Assembly (NCBI GenBank): GCA_900541975.1
Contig: UQLR01000004.1
Span: forward strand, 62,001-126,000
Source of the DNA: an uncultured Oscillospiraceae bacterium
Lineage (GTDB): Bacteria; Bacillota; Clostridia; Oscillospirales; Acutalibacteraceae
Length of the DNA stretch: 64,000 nucleotides
Direction: 5' to 3'
Part shown: positions 34,533 to 43,468 of the stretch, piece after piece
Layout of the letters: every line of letters begins with the position of its first letter
Position numbering within the stretch: position 1 is the stretch's first letter
The notes under the pieces: generated by a model
Told to the model about the DNA's origin: nothing
The model's input: only the letters and a program-made list of their open reading frames with translations
The model's database searches: none
Translations under genes and position numbers: made by a program

Positions 34533-35165
34533 TTATGAAAGCGGGACATACGCAAACGTTTTATTATAAAAGGCCGAACGGGTACATAAAGCCGCCATAT
34601 AGCCTGGAAAAGCATCGGTCAGGTAAAAGTGCAGCTGCTCCTCCTTTTGCTGTGTGTGTAGCGTCACCCCGTTTGAAAGATCAAAATAAAAGCTTTTCAA
34701 CGGCATATGGAACCCCACGCCCTTTTGCTTAACGTAGCTTTCCTTTAGGACCCACAGGCTGTAAAACATTTTTTCCCGGTCAGCGCTTTTCTGCAGCTGC
34801 TCGAGCTCCTCCGGATGAAAGCTTAAACCGGCAATCCCCATGTATTCTCTTTTTTTCCGGAACTCAATATCTATCCCGACGGGGAATTCGTCCACGGCGA
34901 GCACAACAAATTCCCCGCTGTGCGCAAGGCTAAAAAACGCGTCGTTTTCAATATATGGTTTGCCGTACGCATTGAAACGGACATTTCTGGTTTTCTCTTC
35001 ACCAAAAATTTTTCGCAGCAGCATTCCGGCTGCAAGGCAACGAAGCTTGTCGTCTTCAAAATACAGCCTTTGAAATTTTTGGTATCTCTGCGCCGAAAGA
35101 TACGCCTGCGCATGCTTTACGTGGCACTGCGCAGATTCTGCTTTGGTATAATAAATTTGGGGCAC
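34533..35165 (-). CDS. Sfp/AcpT-type 4'-phosphopantetheinyl transferase
   Basis: A 210-residue enzyme that would move phosphopantetheine from CoA to a carrier protein. Motifs are complete: FFSLAHSGEFVVLA near 78, VGIDIE near 96 (Mg2+ binding) and FYSLWVLKESYVKQKG near 135, the catalytic region. The start is GTG 35165, twelve bases after GGAGG. It is two to three helices shorter than Bacillus Sfp but within the family range. No NRPS or PKS gene lies in the window, so a fatty-acid, teichoic-acid or remote carrier protein is the likely target. It begins 16 bases after the MATE gene. Confidence 0.9.
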   Translation of the reverse strand: MPQIYYTKAESAQCHVKHAQAYLSAQRYQKFQRLYFEDDKLRCLAAGMLLRKIFGEEKTRNVRFNAYGKPYIENDAFFSLAHSGEFVVLAVDEFPVGIDIEFRKKREYMGIAGLSFHPEELEQLQKSADREKMFYSLWVLKESYVKQKGVGFHMPLKSFYFDLSNGVTLHTQQKEEQLHFYLTDAFPGYMAALCTRSAFYNKTFAYVPLS

Positions 35166-35181
35166 GGCTTTTCCTCCATTG

Positions 35182-36540
35182 TCAATATGCTTTTTCTTTC
35201 CGCCGTTTTTGCGGATTCCACAACCCAGCCAGGTAAAACGCCACCGACATTACAGAGGCGGCAACCCAGCCGATCGGCCAGGACGCCCATATCCCTGTGG
35301 TATGAAATGCAGGCGACAGTGCAAACGCCAAGACCACACGCAGAACAAGGTCTGCAAAGGTTGTAACCATAAACGGCACCATAGCGCTGGCTCCCCGCAA
35401 AACGCTGTCAGCCATCAGCTTGACTACAATAATAAAATAAAAAGGGGAAACAATCTGCAAAAACTGTACACCTGTGTCTACTGCTATCGTGCTTTGTGCC
35501 TGCGCACTGTCCAGAAACAGGCCGATCATACTCTTGCCAAAAAAGAAAAACGCAGCAAAAAACGGAATACACACCAGCATTACTATTGTAACGCCAGCGC
35601 GAAACCCTTTTTTCACACGTACCGCCTGCCCCGCGCCAATATTCTGCGCAGTAAAGCTTGAAAGCCCGTTGGCAAGGGCCGTAAACGACGTGAGTGCAAA
35701 AGTATTCAGTTTGACCGCGGCTGAATAGCCTGCAGCAACGGCGGAGCCATAGCTGTTGATCATCCCCTGTATACACAGATTACCCACAGAGATAAAGCTC
35801 TGCTGCAGAATGCTTGGTATGGCGACAATGCCGATCTTTTTCAGCATAAGCAGCGAAAACAAACGAGCTTTATTTGCAGATGGAATCCTGCGCATTCTGA
35901 AAACCAAAAAAGTAAACGCAAGCACCGAAGCCGCCCCCTGCGCCAGAAACGTCGCCCAGGCAACGCCCGCCACACCCATATGAAACGCGGTTACAAAAAG
36001 CAAATCCAGCAAAATATTGGCAACAGACGATGCAATCAAAAAATAAAGCGGTGTTTTTGAGTCGCCCAGCGCGGTAAACGTACCGGTACTGATATTATAC
36101 AGAAACAGAAAAAACAAGCCTAAAATATACACCTGCAGGTAGGTTTCGCTGTCTGCAAAAATGTTGTTTGGCGTATTTAAAAGCGACATAAGCGGATTGC
36201 ACAACAGCAAACCCGCCACAGTCAGCAAAACGCTCAGCACCATACAGGAAATAAACGAGGTGTTCACCGCCAACTTCATTTGCGTGTACTGCTTTGCACC
36301 GAACATCTGGGAAATAATAACGCTGCAGCCAATGCTGCAGCCCATAGCAACCGCCATAAAAATCATTGTGAGCGGGTAAGAAACGCCAACTGCCGCCAGT
36401 GCATCTTCCCCGATAAACCGGCCTGCAATAATACTGTCCGCCATATTGTACATTTGCTGAAAAATGCTGCTGCACAACATGGGCAGAGAAAAAGCCCAAA
36501 GCATCTTTGCCGGGCTGCCTTTTGTCATATCGGTAATCAT
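35182..36540 (-). CDS. MATE-family multidrug efflux transporter
   Basis: A 452-residue, twelve-helix transporter of the DinF/NorM superfamily driven by Na+ or H+. MLWAFSLPMLCSSIFQQMYNMADSIIAGRFIGEDALAAVG at the N-terminus and the related NGLSSFTAQNIGAGQAVRVKKG in the second half are family repeats. Length is standard, without the HATPase extension carried by the transporter at 13091-14869. The neighbouring Sfp-type gene starts 16 bases later on the same strand. Substrate unknown. Confidence 0.9.
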   Translation of the reverse strand: MITDMTKGSPAKMLWAFSLPMLCSSIFQQMYNMADSIIAGRFIGEDALAAVGVSYPLTMIFMAVAMGCSIGCSVIISQMFGAKQYTQMKLAVNTSFISCMVLSVLLTVAGLLLCNPLMSLLNTPNNIFADSETYLQVYILGLFFLFLYNISTGTFTALGDSKTPLYFLIASSVANILLDLLFVTAFHMGVAGVAWATFLAQGAASVLAFTFLVFRMRRIPSANKARLFSLLMLKKIGIVAIPSILQQSFISVGNLCIQGMINSYGSAVAAGYSAAVKLNTFALTSFTALANGLSSFTAQNIGAGQAVRVKKGFRAGVTIVMLVCIPFFAAFFFFGKSMIGLFLDSAQAQSTIAVDTGVQFLQIVSPFYFIIVVKLMADSVLRGASAMVPFMVTTFADLVLRVVLAFALSPAFHTTGIWASWPIGWVAASVMSVAFYLAGLWNPQKRRKEKAY

Positions 36541-36629
36541 AAGCTTTCGCTCTTTTCATTAAAACTTATCTGCGTTTCAGTATAAGCCAAGCCATGGAAA
36601 ATGTCAAATCACACGGCAGGTGGAAAGCC

Positions 36630-36658
36630 TTTACTTTTCCATATAAATACAATATAAT
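36630..36658 (+). promoter_or_regulatory. Promoter of prfB
   Basis: TTTACT (36630-36635), a 17-base spacer and perfect TATAAT (36653-36658), 30 bases before the prfB start. Confidence 0.75.
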
Positions 36659-36688
36659 AAAATAGAATAACGATTAAAGGATGATACG

Positions 36689-37813
36689 ATGATACAGTTT
36701 GAGGAGTTGCGCCTGGAGCTGGAAAGGCTTTTGCCGGAAATAGAAGACCTTGCAGACGCACTTGGCCTGAAGGCTATGGAATCTGAGATAGAGCAGCTGG
36801 AACATCGCGCTGCCGAACCAGGCTTTTGGGACGACATGGAAAATTCCCAGAAAATTTTGCAGCGCACAAGCATGCTCAAGAACAAAGTACAAAACTACAG
36901 GGAACTTACTGCTGCGTATGAAGATACCCACGCCCTCATTGAGCTGGCAGATGAAGAAGAGGACCTTTCTTTGCTTGAGGAAGCGCAAGCTGAAGTAGAA
37001 AAGGTAAAAAACAATTTGGAAGCACAGCGTCTTTCCACGCTGCTGACCGGGGAGTACGACGGCAAGAACGCTATTTTAACCTTTCACGCGGGCTCCGGCG
37101 GGACAGAGGCGCAGGACTGGGCGGAAATGCTTTACAGAATGTACAGCCGGTGGGCTGAACGCCATGATTTCAAGGTTAAAACGCTGGATTATCTTGACGG
37201 TGAAGAGGCGGGACTTAAAAGCGCCGTAATTCTGGTGGAAGGCTTAAACGCTTACGGGTATTTAAAAAGCGAAGCGGGCGTACACAGACTGGTGCGCGTA
37301 TCCCCCTTTGATTCTTCCGGCAGGCGCCATACCTCGTTTGCGTCTTTGGAGGTTATGCCCGAAATTGACGATACGATTGAAGTGCACATTAACCCGGAAG
37401 ATATTAAGATGGATGTGTACCGCGCAAGCGGAGCAGGCGGCCAAAAGGTCAACAAAACCTCCTCGGCCGTACGTCTGACACATATTCCAACGGGCATTGT
37501 TGTCTCTTGCCAGGTGGAAAGAAGCCAGCACCAAAACCGGGAGGTTGCCATGAAAATGCTGACCTCCAGGCTGGTGGAGATCAAGGAGCGTGAACATCTG
37601 GACAAAATTGAGGACATTAAAGGCGTGCAAAAAGAAATCACATGGGGGTCACAAATACGCTCGTATGTTTTTATGCCTTACACGCTGGCAAAGGATCATC
37701 GTACAGGATTTGAATCGAGTAATATAAACGCTGTTATGGACGGGGACATAGACGGTTTTATCAACGCTTATCTGAAGGCGGAAAGCCAAAATTCTCTGGG
37801 AAACACCAGATAA
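36689..37813 (+). CDS. prfB: Peptide chain release factor 2, without programmed frameshift
   Basis: RF2 ends translation at UGA and UAA. The 374-residue protein shows the RF2 anticodon tripeptide SPF in VRVSPFDSSGRRHTSF and the catalytic GGQ in RASGAGGQKVNKT near 245. In most bacteria prfB carries an internal UGA near codon 25 that must be bypassed by +1 frameshifting. Here the coding frame runs unbroken: the slip-site equivalent reads GCA CTT GGC CTG (36758 region) with no UGA. RF2 level is therefore not autoregulated in this way. ATG 36689 follows AAAGGATG, and a good promoter lies upstream. Confidence 0.95.
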   Translation: MIQFEELRLELERLLPEIEDLADALGLKAMESEIEQLEHRAAEPGFWDDMENSQKILQRTSMLKNKVQNYRELTAAYEDTHALIELADEEEDLSLLEEAQAEVEKVKNNLEAQRLSTLLTGEYDGKNAILTFHAGSGGTEAQDWAEMLYRMYSRWAERHDFKVKTLDYLDGEEAGLKSAVILVEGLNAYGYLKSEAGVHRLVRVSPFDSSGRRHTSFASLEVMPEIDDTIEVHINPEDIKMDVYRASGAGGQKVNKTSSAVRLTHIPTGIVVSCQVERSQHQNREVAMKMLTSRLVEIKEREHLDKIEDIKGVQKEITWGSQIRSYVFMPYTLAKDHRTGFESSNINAVMDGDIDGFINAYLKAESQNSLGNTR

Positions 37814-37897
37814 AAAGGGGATGCAAATGGCAGGGAAGCATAAAGAAATATTGATAGAACACTGACCTGTGCCAAGCAAACGGGAAATAAGAAGACT

Positions 37898-37938
37898 CTA
37901 TGTGAATGGGATAACCATTTACATAGGGTTTTTCTTTT
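37898..37938 (+). terminator. Terminator after prfB
   Basis: CTATGTGAATGG (37898-37909) pairs with CCATTTACATAG (37915-37926), with one wobble, followed by GGGTTTTTCTTTTC. Between here and the response regulator start (38195) only the 38123-38157 promoter motif is recognisable. Confidence 0.8.
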
Positions 37939-38122
37939 CTTCTTCCAACAATTTTTCGGCCTCCGCGGGACACGCCGTTGCTGCCAAAGGCGGCAATCCT
38001 GGGGGCTTTGGGGGATTATCTCTCAACAAACGCTTTTAGGGCGAATTTTTCGACCCAAGATTGCAAACAGGCAGATCATTGCATTGCTTGCAAGTAGTGA
38101 TACAATATAAAAAGTTTTGCAT

Positions 38123-38157
38123 TTTAGGACATTTCTGCAACATTTCGGCTTTAAGAT
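38123..38157 (+). promoter_or_regulatory. Operator-promoter of the two-component genes, copy 1 of the 23-bp motif
   Basis: The motif GGACATTTCTGCAACATTT with TTTA before it (38123-38145) contains two ACATTT half-sites eleven bases apart, typical for OmpR-family regulators binding one face of DNA. A -10 box TAAGAT (38152-38157) follows after six bases, so the motif covers the -35 region. An identical copy precedes the ABC genes at the same distance from its -10. Confidence 0.75.
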
Positions 38158-38194
38158 AAAAAATGTGCATACTGAAAAGAGAGGAAGTGAACGC

Positions 38195-38884
38195 ATGAAA
38201 AAGATTTTGATTGTGGAGGATGATATCCTTTTGAACCGTACCCTGGGATATAACCTGTCGTCGGATGGCTACGATGTTATATCGGCCTACAAATACAAGG
38301 ATGCCATTGCGCATTTGAAGGAAAATAAATTTGATGTTGCTCTCCTTGATGTCAATCTGCCCGACGGCAGCGGGCTTGACCTGTGCGAGGAAATCCGGGG
38401 GCGGGGCCCGCACACCTACATCATCTTCATCACAGCCAACGACAGGGAAAACGATATACTAAGGGGCTACGAAGCGGGCGGCGCAGACTATGTGACAAAG
38501 CCCTTTTCTGTGACGGTGCTTTGCAAGAAGGTGGCGGCGGTCTTTGCCAATATGGAACTGCACGCTCCTCGGCACGATCTGTTTGACGACAGCTTTTTGA
38601 GAATCGATTTTTCCGAGCAGAGCGCGGCCCTTGCCGGAAAGCCGCTGGACTTTACCCCGAAGGAGTATCGCACTTTGTTCCTGTTCGTAAAAAACCCCCG
38701 TATCATCCTGACAAAGCGGCAGATGTTAGAAAAACTGTGGGACATTGATGGGGACTTTGTGGACGAGCATACCCTGACGACCATCATCAGCCGCATCCGC
38801 AAAAAAATTGAAACAGAGGATCGCAAGTATATTAAGACGGCCTACGGCATGGGCTATCAGTGGATCGGCGGTGAGACAAAATAA
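38195..38884 (+). CDS. OmpR-family response regulator
   Basis: A 229-residue two-component regulator. The receiver domain (1-120) has the acidic pair VEDD near 8, the phospho-acceptor Asp in ALLDVNLPDGSG near 52, and the Lys in YVTKPFSV near 103. The C-terminal winged helix (about 130-228) has LDFTPKEYRTLFLF and HTLTTIISRIRKKI. ATG 38195 follows GAGGAAG. The kinase gene starts one base after the stop. The 23-bp repeat in front of this gene and in front of the ABC genes is the likely binding site, implying self-activation. Confidence 0.93.
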   Translation: MKKILIVEDDILLNRTLGYNLSSDGYDVISAYKYKDAIAHLKENKFDVALLDVNLPDGSGLDLCEEIRGRGPHTYIIFITANDRENDILRGYEAGGADYVTKPFSVTVLCKKVAAVFANMELHAPRHDLFDDSFLRIDFSEQSAALAGKPLDFTPKEYRTLFLFVKNPRIILTKRQMLEKLWDIDGDFVDEHTLTTIISRIRKKIETEDRKYIKTAYGMGYQWIGGETK

Positions 38885-38885
38885 A

Positions 38886-39911
38886 ATGGAAAAACTGTCC
38901 ATGAAAAAATTCCTGTGGCTCATTGCCTGCGGTATCCTTGCGGCCTCTGCAATCCTGCTGCTTTGCCTGTTTCTGGTAACAAAAGACCTGTGGCTGGTTC
39001 TGTACGGGGCGTTGTTCACCGCCGCTCTCCTGGTATGGGGCGGGATCTTTCTGCACTTTTTTCAAAAGAAGCTGACATTGTTTGCCGACAGTCTGTGCCG
39101 GACGCTGGACGATATGATGGACAACGCCGCCCGGCCGGAGATGGCCTATGAAGCGGAAACGCTGTTGGCGCGGATCAGCCACCACCTGGAACGGCTTTAC
39201 AATACCATGCAGAAAAATCGAAATACCATCGCAAAGGAGAAAGACAATCTGCAATCGCTGTTATCAGATATTTCTCACCAAACCAAAACACCCATCGCCA
39301 ATTTGAAGATGCTCAATGAAACTATGCTGACCCGCTCGATTACCAGGGAGCAGCGAAAGACGTTTTTGCAGGCTACCGGCAGCCAGCTCGACAAGTTGGA
39401 CTTTCTGATTCAGGCGATGGTGAAAACCTCCCGGCTGGAGTCCGGTGCGATTGCTCTGGAAAAAAAGAACGCTCCCATTGAAGATGCTTTGGCGGCCGCC
39501 ATCAATGGAATTTTGGCCCTGATGGAGAAAAAGAACATTACATTGACCGTGAACTGCCCAGAGGGGCTAACGGTTTTCCATGACAGCCGGTGGACTTCCG
39601 AGGCTCTGTTCAATCTGCTGGACAACGCGGTGAAATACACGCCTGCCGGCGGCAGCATGGGAGTGGACGTTCAGGATTGGGAGATGTATCTGAAAATTGA
39701 TGTGACAGACACGGGCCGGGGCATCCCGGAGCGCGAACAGGCAGCGATCTTCAAGCGTTTTTATCGGGAGGAATCTGTACATGATGTGGACGGGATCGGC
39801 ATCGGCCTGTACCTTGCCCGAGAGATTATCACCATGCAGGGCGGCTATATCACGGTGACTTCCGAGGTTGGGAAAGGCTCCACCTTTTCGGCGTTTCTGC
39901 CACGGAAATAA
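38886..39911 (+). CDS. Intramembrane-sensing histidine kinase
   Basis: A 341-residue kinase. Two membrane helices (about 9-31 and 38-60) are joined by only a few residues, so there is no external sensor domain; such kinases usually take their signal from a neighbouring ABC transporter. The phospho-acceptor His is in SDISHQTKTPIANLKML near 133, the N-box in LFNLLDNAVKYTP near 245, and the G boxes in VTDTGRGIP and GIGIGLYLAREI. ATG 38886 overlaps the end of the regulator gene region with one base between; ATG 38901 is an alternative. Confidence 0.92.
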   Translation: MEKLSMKKFLWLIACGILAASAILLLCLFLVTKDLWLVLYGALFTAALLVWGGIFLHFFQKKLTLFADSLCRTLDDMMDNAARPEMAYEAETLLARISHHLERLYNTMQKNRNTIAKEKDNLQSLLSDISHQTKTPIANLKMLNETMLTRSITREQRKTFLQATGSQLDKLDFLIQAMVKTSRLESGAIALEKKNAPIEDALAAAINGILALMEKKNITLTVNCPEGLTVFHDSRWTSEALFNLLDNAVKYTPAGGSMGVDVQDWEMYLKIDVTDTGRGIPEREQAAIFKRFYREESVHDVDGIGIGLYLAREIITMQGGYITVTSEVGKGSTFSAFLPRK

Positions 39912-39915
39912 TCAG

Positions 39916-39950
39916 GCGGCGGTCTGCTCTGTACGGACCGCCGCTTTTTA
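39916..39950 (+). terminator. Terminator between kinase and ABC genes
   Basis: GCGGCGGTC (39916-39924) pairs with GACCGCCGC (39936-39944), then TTTTTA. It separates the regulator operon from the transporter operon, which has its own promoter. Confidence 0.85.
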
Positions 39951-39973
39951 CAAAAAATTTTATAGGGCTTGAA

Positions 39974-40008
39974 TTTAGGACATTTCTGCAACATTTGGCC
40001 GTTACTCT
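39974..40008 (+). promoter_or_regulatory. Operator-promoter of the ABC genes, copy 2 of the 23-bp motif
   Basis: All 23 bases (39974-39996) are identical to 38123-38145, and the -10-like TACTCT (40003-40008) lies at the same six-base distance. The flanking sequences differ, so conservation is limited to the motif. Confidence 0.75.
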
Positions 40009-40040
40009 TTTCCTATCAAACGAAGAAAGGCGGTATTCTT

Positions 40041-40706
40041 ATGAGTATCTTACAAACAACAGACCTGAAAAAATACTATGGCGCCGAACCGAACATCACC
40101 CGTGCTCTGGACGGTGTGAACCTCTCTGTGCAGGAAGGGGAATTTGTGGCCGTGGTCGGTACTTCCGGTTCCGGCAAATCTACGCTGCTGCACATGATGG
40201 GCGGGCTGGACATTCCCACATCCGGCAGCGTCATTGTACAGGACAAGGAACTGGCAAAGATGGACGACGAACAGCTTACCATCTTCCGCCGCCGCAATAT
40301 TGGCTTTGTGTTCCAGAACTACAATCTTGTTCCGATTCTCAATGTGTATGAAAATATTGTTCTGCCCGTGGAACTGGACGGCGATACGGTGAAGCAGCGT
40401 TTTATGGACGAGGCAGTGGAGATGCTGGGGCTGAAAGACAAGCTCCGGAATATGCCCAATCACCTCTCTGGCGGCCAGCAGCAGCGTGTGGCGATTGCTC
40501 GCGCTCTGATTACAAGACCGGCCATCGTGCTGGCCGATGAACCTACCGGCAACCTGGACAGCAAAACCAGCGCTGACGTTCTTGGCCTGCTTCAACGCAC
40601 CAGCCGGGAATTCAACCAAACCCTGGTGATGATTACGCATAACAATGAGATTGCCCAACTTGCCGACCGTATTGTTCGGATTGAGGATGGCAGGATTGTA
40701 AACTGA
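40041..40706 (+). CDS. ABC transporter ATP-binding protein (MacB/LolD type)
   Basis: A 221-residue ATPase. Walker A is [16 protein letters not shown] near 38, the Q-loop is [17 protein letters not shown], the signature [15 protein letters not shown] near 138, and Walker [12 protein letters not shown] near 158. The sequence after the Q-loop and the [11 protein letters not shown] segment are typical for ATPases paired with FtsX-like permeases that act on peptides or lipoproteins. ATG 40041 is preferred over an upstream frame start. The permease gene begins 12 bases after the stop. Confidence 0.95.
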   Translation: MSILQTTDLKKYYGAEPNITRALDGVNLSVQEGEFVAVVGTSGSGKSTLLHMMGGLDIPTSGSVIVQDKELAKMDDEQLTIFRRRNIGFVFQNYNLVPILNVYENIVLPVELDGDTVKQRFMDEAVEMLGLKDKLRNMPNHLSGGQQQRVAIARALITRPAIVLADEPTGNLDSKTSADVLGLLQRTSREFNQTLVMITHNNEIAQLADRIVRIEDGRIVN

Positions 40707-40718
40707 GGAGGTGGGAAA

Positions 40719-43220
40719 ATGACGCTGCCATTTGAAAACGATACCAGCGCAATTATTAAGAAACTGACAAAAAGAAGCCTGAAAACCAATAAAAGGCGAA
40801 ACTTTTTTATTGTCATGGCTATTATGCTTACGACCTTATTGATTGGGTCTGTTTTCAGCATTGGCATGAGCCTTTTAGAATCTGTAAAAATGGAGCAAAT
40901 ACGTTTTGCGGGCACGATGGCGCACGCCGCAGTGGGGCATCCCACCGCTTCACAGTTGAAACGGCTTCACACTTTGGATTATGTAAAAGCGGTTGGCACC
41001 GGCAACAGCGTCGGTTTTGTAAAGAATACGGTGGAAATGGGAAAAATCAGTTTGACCCTGCACTATTTTGACCAAACCGAATGGGAAAAACTGCGCGCCC
41101 CCGCTTATGTGGATATACAGGGAAACTATCCTGAAAAAGAAAATGAAATCATGGTTTCTCTTTCCGTACTGAAACGGATGGGAATTGACGCCCCGTCTAT
41201 TGATATGGAAATCCCCCTTGCTTACTATACAGACAGCGAAAACAAGGGGGCGCTGATTCAGGAAACCTTCCGCTTGTCAGGATGGTTTACAAGTTATGCG
41301 TTTGTTCAATCAACCGATGCTGCGGATGTAATTTTTGTTTCGCAGGAACTATCACAAAGATATGGAAAAACTGTGGAAAAAGACGGCTCTGTGTCGCTTT
41401 TGTTTGCGGACGAATCGCGTGTTTCAGAATATTGCGACGCATTGGCGTCTGATCTGGGGTTGTCAGAAGATCAGCCGGTTGCAGAAGTACAAATTTATAA
41501 TACGGATGTGGGACGTGAAGTCACTACATTATTTTCTTTATGCGCTATCGTGGTTTTCCTGATTTTTACAGGTTATCTATTAATTTATAATGTCCTGTAT
41601 ATTTCTATCTCCCGTGACGTGCGGTTTTACGGGCTTCTTAAAACGCTTGGAGCAACGCCGAAACAGATTAAGCGAATTGTCATCAGGCAGATCATACGTC
41701 TTTGCCTTATTGGAATACCTGTTGGAATTATCCTCTCGCTGCTGCTTTCGCTGAGAATTGTTCCATTCTTTATTTCAGAACTTGGGGCCGTTTCTGCAAA
41801 TGAAGCAGTTGTGTCGTTTTCTCCGCTTATTTATGCAGGCGCGGTGGCCTTTCCGCTGCTTACGGCGCTATTAGGCGCGTCAAAACCAGCCAGAAAAGCG
41901 GCTAGCATTTCTCCCATAGAAGCACAGAAATATACGGAAGCGGCAGGTAAAATAAAAAACACCCGGTCATTTGTGCATGGAAAACCGTACAGGATGGCCT
42001 GGCGTACTGTCTTCCGGGATAAAAAACGTGCCGGCGTGGTATTACTCAGTTTGTTTTTAGGCGTAACGACATTTTTATCGATTACTACACTGGTATTTAG
42101 CATAGACGTCACAAACTATGTGGATTCCACCGTTGATAGTGATTTTGTATTGGAAAACGAGGTATGGCCGGCGCAAAAGTTTGATGATTTCTTCACAGGA
42201 CAGGCAGCGTCAATTCCTGGAGTGGAAAGCCTGCATACCACCACTTGGGGAAAAATAAGCATGGATTACTCGGACGCTTTCAGCGAATATATTTCCAATC
42301 ATCCCAGACAGGAACAGATTGCCGGTTTAACACAACAAGATATCGCTGAAAATTTCAGCGGATTCATTCTTGGTGTTGACGGGGAAACGCTGGCAGACTA
42401 TCGTGACACACTTGGCAATCCGGTTGATGTTGCGGCTTTTGAGCGTGGAGAAATTGCGCTGATTGCGACAGACAGTCCCAAATTATTCTCAAATATTCAC
42501 GAGCTGACAATTTCACCACTTGATCGGGGTGAAAACGACAATGCCAAGCTCCAAAGAAAGAAAATAGCCCCCGGTGGCTTTGTTCCCTTCAACTATAAAG
42601 GTGTTGGGTCCGGCCTCTCGCCCACTGTGGTTGTGTCAAATACTGTGATGCAAGAATGGTTTGGAAAGCCAACTGCAATGCGGCTTGACTTGAATGTTTC
42701 CAGCGATTATGAACAAAACGCTTTGATTGCACTAAAACGGATCATCGGAAATGATTCTGAAATCTCACTGACGTCAAAAATGGAAGCAATGGAAGAACTC
42801 AGCCGTGCAAAAATGGCCGTACTGGTTCTTGGCGGAAGTATTTCGCTTGTGATTGCTCTCATTGGAATTCTCAATTTTGTAAATATCATGTCGGTTAGCG
42901 TTATGGCCCGCAAACGTGAATTGGCAACGCTTGAATCCATTGGGATGAGCCGCAGGCAGATTCGGAACATGCTGATAAGCGAAGGGCTTTGCTATGCAGG
43001 TATCACGCTGCTTCTCGTTTTATCTGTTGGCAATCTCATTGCATACGGTGTTTTCAGACTGTTTCAGCAGCAAGTGAGCTTTGCTGTCTTTACCTATCCG
43101 TTTATTCCTGCGGCAATCATAGCTTTCACAATCCTGGCAGTTTGCTTTATAACGCCTGAGAGAATGTATTGCTCTCTCAACAGGGAAACAATTGTAAACC
43201 GCCTGCGAGAAGCGGAGTAA
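40719..43220 (+). CDS. FtsX-type ABC transporter permease
   Basis: An 833-residue permease with two FtsX units. The first has a helix near 28-52 (FFIVMAIMLTTLLIGSVF), a large external domain (about 55-265) and three helices near 268-290, 322-348 and 365-385, with TLGATPKQIKRIVIRQ between them. The second has a helix near 440-465, an external domain to about 690 and three closing helices with ESIGMSRRQIRNMLISEG. With the ATPase it likely removes or senses a cell-envelope-active compound and signals to the intramembrane kinase. GGAGGTG precedes the ATG. Confidence 0.92.
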   Translation: MTLPFENDTSAIIKKLTKRSLKTNKRRNFFIVMAIMLTTLLIGSVFSIGMSLLESVKMEQIRFAGTMAHAAVGHPTASQLKRLHTLDYVKAVGTGNSVGFVKNTVEMGKISLTLHYFDQTEWEKLRAPAYVDIQGNYPEKENEIMVSLSVLKRMGIDAPSIDMEIPLAYYTDSENKGALIQETFRLSGWFTSYAFVQSTDAADVIFVSQELSQRYGKTVEKDGSVSLLFADESRVSEYCDALASDLGLSEDQPVAEVQIYNTDVGREVTTLFSLCAIVVFLIFTGYLLIYNVLYISISRDVRFYGLLKTLGATPKQIKRIVIRQIIRLCLIGIPVGIILSLLLSLRIVPFFISELGAVSANEAVVSFSPLIYAGAVAFPLLTALLGASKPARKAASISPIEAQKYTEAAGKIKNTRSFVHGKPYRMAWRTVFRDKKRAGVVLLSLFLGVTTFLSITTLVFSIDVTNYVDSTVDSDFVLENEVWPAQKFDDFFTGQAASIPGVESLHTTTWGKISMDYSDAFSEYISNHPRQEQIAGLTQQDIAENFSGFILGVDGETLADYRDTLGNPVDVAAFERGEIALIATDSPKLFSNIHELTISPLDRGENDNAKLQRKKIAPGGFVPFNYKGVGSGLSPTVVVSNTVMQEWFGKPTAMRLDLNVSSDYEQNALIALKRIIGNDSEISLTSKMEAMEELSRAKMAVLVLGGSISLVIALIGILNFVNIMSVSVMARKRELATLESIGMSRRQIRNMLISEGLCYAGITLLLVLSVGNLIAYGVFRLFQQQVSFAVFTYPFIPAAIIAFTILAVCFITPERMYCSLNRETIVNRLREAE

Positions 43221-43374
43221 TGCCAGAAGCAATTATCAAACACGGGTCCACGGTATCTTTTCTTTACTAAAAAAGTAAATTTATAAATATAAATTTATCC
43301 AAAAACAGGTGCTTTACCAATGCAGAAAAAATCCAAATCCCTTTGAAAATTGGAGGAGAAGCCTTAAACAAATC

Positions 43375-43404
43375 AAAACCGGCGTGTTAAGTCACGCCGG
43401 TTTC
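43375..43404 (+). terminator. Hairpin between convergent genes
   Basis: AAACCGGCGTG (43376-43386) pairs perfectly with CACGCCGGTTT (43393-43403) around TTAAGT. The T run is short. It could end transcription of the ABC operon and of the convergent PHP gene. The remainder of the 43221-43468 gap shows no gene. Confidence 0.55.
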
Positions 43405-43468
43405 TACCTGAAAACGATTTATTCCCTTATGAGACGCCGGCTATTTTGCATTTTCCCTTTATGGTTCA

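Noticed and set aside
37814..43300. Possible horizontally acquired island (two-component and ABC genes)
   Set aside because: No integrase, repeats at the borders or tRNA site are seen; base composition could not be measured reliably by eye.
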